From NCBI GenBank assembly GCA_910583875.1, contig CAJTXT010000003.1:1-64000 (forward strand): 64,000 nt of DNA, given 5' to 3'. Below, piece by piece: positions 62,548 to 64,000 of the stretch (the stretch's first letter is position 1; every line of letters begins with the position of its first letter). A program made the translations under genes and the position numbers. This DNA comes from an uncultured Vampirovibrio sp. (lineage in GTDB: Bacteria > Cyanobacteriota > Vampirovibrionia > Gastranaerophilales > Gastranaerophilaceae). Below the pieces are notes generated by a model, which saw only the letters and a program-made list of their open reading frames with translations, was not told the origin of the DNA and did not search any database.

Positions 62548-63532
62548 TTTTATTTCCTTTCAAATTTAACATATTTCCAAGCTTTATATTCCAATCTTTA
62601 TATTTATCTGTAAAGTTATAAAATCCGGAATATGGTGTAAAAGTCATTTCTTCAAAATACAACTGACCATTATATGTCATCCAATCAACACGAACAAATT
62701 TAAAGTCTTTACATAGTTCTTTGCTTAGTTCAACAGCTTTCTTTAAATTATCATCAACTTCTTCATTCACTACTTCTTCATATTCTTTTATTTTAAAATC
62801 TATAGGCTTATAGTTTTCATCATAAGCGCTTACTTCATGTTTATCGTTTAATGAATGATTAACTTTTCGGAAAAGCTTGGGTTCTGAATTAAAACAATAT
62901 ATTTCAATTGCTTCAGGCTCTTTTCTGCCTTCTTCAATCAGTAAAGGTTCAATGATTATTTTAGGAATAATGTTCTTATATTGAATTTCAAAGTCACTCC
63001 AACCAAAGAAACTTTGAATAAGCCAATTTTCCATTTGTACTTTTGTAAGTTTATAAATGATTTTGTTATCTAAATAGCCTTGTTTGTTTTTTACAACAAT
63101 ATGCCACTTACATCCGTGGTTACATTTTATGATAAATTTATCAGGCAAATTATCAAAATCAATTTCCTCAAAAGTATTACAAATTTGTAAAACAGGTTTT
63201 AAGTATTGTTCACCAATTTTTTCTTTTACCCAATCTCTAACAAGAACTTTATCAGTTAACTGTGCTTTGATTGGAAGATTATCATATAATTTTAACCATT
63301 GAATTTTTTCATTTATTGTCTTTGGATTACGTAAATTCAATTTTTTATCTGTTTTAAATAAATATGCTTTCTTTAAATGATTTGGATATTCTTTTTCATC
63401 CAATCTCATTAAATAAGTATACTCAAATATGGACTGACCAATATTTTTTCGACCATCCATGTATTTATTTGTTTTATTTTCAAAACTAAATTTTTCTTTT
63501 ATTGTGTCTATTATTGATTCTAACATTTTCAT
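62537..63532 (-). CDS. TupA-like ATP-grasp protein, locus 4
   Basis: 331 residues, the copy closest to the general TupA-like family: TINEKIQWLKLYDNLPIKAQ, FIIKCNHGCKWHIVVKN, IIEPLLIEEGRKEPEAIEIY, CFNSEPKLFRK, and FKFVRVDWMTYNGQLYFEEM with TFTPYSGF. It comes first in locus 4 and its last 11 bases overlap the precursor gene, so the enzyme and peptide are translated together. The strong promoter upstream would start the transcript at or within a base of the ATG. Confidence 0.87.
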   Translation of the reverse strand: MKMLESIIDTIKEKFSFENKTNKYMDGRKNIGQSIFEYTYLMRLDEKEYPNHLKKAYLFKTDKKLNLRNPKTINEKIQWLKLYDNLPIKAQLTDKVLVRDWVKEKIGEQYLKPVLQICNTFEEIDFDNLPDKFIIKCNHGCKWHIVVKNKQGYLDNKIIYKLTKVQMENWLIQSFFGWSDFEIQYKNIIPKIIIEPLLIEEGRKEPEAIEIYCFNSEPKLFRKVNHSLNDKHEVSAYDENYKPIDFKIKEYEEVVNEEVDDNLKKAVELSKELCKDFKFVRVDWMTYNGQLYFEEMTFTPYSGFYNFTDKYKDWNIKLGNMLNLKGNKNGR

Positions 63533-63538
63533 ATATTA

Positions 63539-63567
63539 ATTTTAACGTAGTTTCATATTTTTTGCAA
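63539..63567 (-). promoter_or_regulatory. Promoter of peptide locus 4
   Basis: On the minus strand TTGCAA (63562-63567) and TAAAAT (63539-63544) are exactly 17 bases apart. The ATG of the ATP-grasp gene lies seven bases past the -10, so the mRNA may be leaderless. No divergent regulator gene faces this locus. Confidence 0.65.
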
Positions 63568-63592
63568 CGGATATATAGATATATATTAAAAT

Positions 63593-63626
63593 AAAAAAGG
63601 AATTAGAAAATGCTAATTCCTTTTTT
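63593..63626 (-). terminator. Terminator of the edge gene
   Basis: The stem GGAATTAG/CTAATTCC with a six-base loop is flanked by A6 and T6, so it can work in both directions. It lies seven bases after the stop of the gene that enters from the right edge. Confidence 0.8.
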
Positions 63627-63632
63627 ATTTTT

Positions 63633-64000
63633 TTATTTTTGTAACTTGTCTGCGAGCGGAGTAATTATCCTACCATTTAATGATTTATCTATTTCTTTTA
63701 ATTTCTTAGAAACATTTTCTATGTCTTTTGTCCAATGGAAATAATCATTAATAAATCTCTCGCCTCTATTAAAGTCTTGTGATAACTGGACTTCAATAAT
63801 TTCTGTAAGCATTTTTCTTGCAGTTGGTATCATTTTTTCTATATTGATATTAATGATACCTTCATTATTTACAGATAATGCACCTTCTTTAATAAAGAAG
63901 TATGCTTGCATAACAGTTCTAACTCTGTGTGCTTGCGAAAGTTCTGGTTTTGCTTTTAAGAAACAGTTAGCGCCAAATGTAACTAAAATTTGATTTTTTT
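63633..64000 (-). CDS. C-terminal fragment of a larger protein (runs off the window)
   Basis: The open frame continues from the right edge without a stop for about 122 codons, so the internal ATG at 63911 is not the true start. Visible parts are NQILVTFGANCFLKAKPELS, QAHRVRTVMQAYFFIKEGAL, IEKMIPTARKMLTEIIEVQL and RFINDYFHWTKDIENVSKKL. The pattern is faintly like the end of dipeptidyl-peptidase III (M49) proteins, but no catalytic motif lies in this part, so I leave it unassigned. Confidence 0.6.
   Translation of the reverse strand, partial: KNQILVTFGANCFLKAKPELSQAHRVRTVMQAYFFIKEGALSVNNEGIININIEKMIPTARKMLTEIIEVQLSQDFNRGERFINDYFHWTKDIENVSKKLKEIDKSLNGRIITPLADKLQK

Noticed and set aside
63633..63911. 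Complete 92-residue gene at the right edge
   Set aside because: The frame continues upstream to the window end without a stop, so the internal ATG is not the true start and the gene is partial.
1..64000. tRNA or rRNA genes
   Set aside because: No T-loop-like GTTCRANNC with a matching acceptor stem or CCA end was noticed on reading; a tRNA search tool could still find one I missed.

Overview
The window is AT-rich, gene-dense bacterial chromosome. A Gram-negative-type flagellar export and basal-body cluster, a DAP-type cell-wall pathway (dapF), leuB, E. coli-type housekeeping genes and several lineage-specific proteins with an N-terminal 'SFxG'-like motif together suggest a Gastranaerophilales/Vampirovibrionia (Melainabacteria) gut bacterium. 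That placement is inference from gene style; there is no rRNA or marker set here to prove it. UGA reads as a normal stop in every intact gene.

Layout. 1-4.8 kb: terminators, a U32 peptidase-family gene, a YqeG-type phosphatase, a thioredoxin, a membrane protein of unknown role, an MntR/DtxR-type regulator with a visible operator, and coaE. 4.8-7.7 kb: peptide-modification locus 1. 7.7-24.6 kb: GH57/DUF3536 hydrolase, leuB, an MFS transporter, small lineage-specific proteins, an MBL hydrolase, a class III Fic protein, a DnaJ-like chaperone, a GHL10 hydrolase overlapping dapF, an orphan DppD-type ATPase, a secreted deaminase and ruvB. 24.4-29.0 kb: locus 2. 29-39.8 kb: gatA, a TPR/NHL protein, a PHP-like pseudo-enzyme, a 1320-residue GH13-like protein, cysS and small proteins. 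39.6-42.4 kb: locus 3. 42.4-53.8 kb: SpoIID-like protein and an eleven-gene flagellar cluster. 53.8-59.2 kb: an interrupted SGNH gene, aroE, topA, dprA and a small protein. 59.3-63.5 kb: locus 4. The last gene runs off the window.

The most notable content is four paralogous loci that look like ribosomally synthesised, post-translationally modified peptide (RiPP) clusters. Each has a short gene whose product ends in a Cys-rich tail, a radical SAM/SPASM enzyme with a PqqD-like N-terminal domain, and a TupA-like ATP-grasp protein. Locus 2 adds an E. coli-type YcaO and locus 4 adds a cobalamin-binding-type radical SAM protein. Three of the four precursor genes are too short for ordinary gene calling. 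Three loci face a small divergent DNA-binding protein (XRE, XRE-like, ribbon-helix-helix). TupA-like ATP-grasps are known from cell-surface polymer synthesis, so pairing them repeatedly with SPASM maturases and Cys-rich peptides appears unusual.

Intergenic regions carry two further repeat types: a MITE-like family whose end hairpins change sequence but keep pairing (six sites), and two hairpins of about 108 bp with perfect 34-35 bp arms of unrelated sequence around a shared loop.
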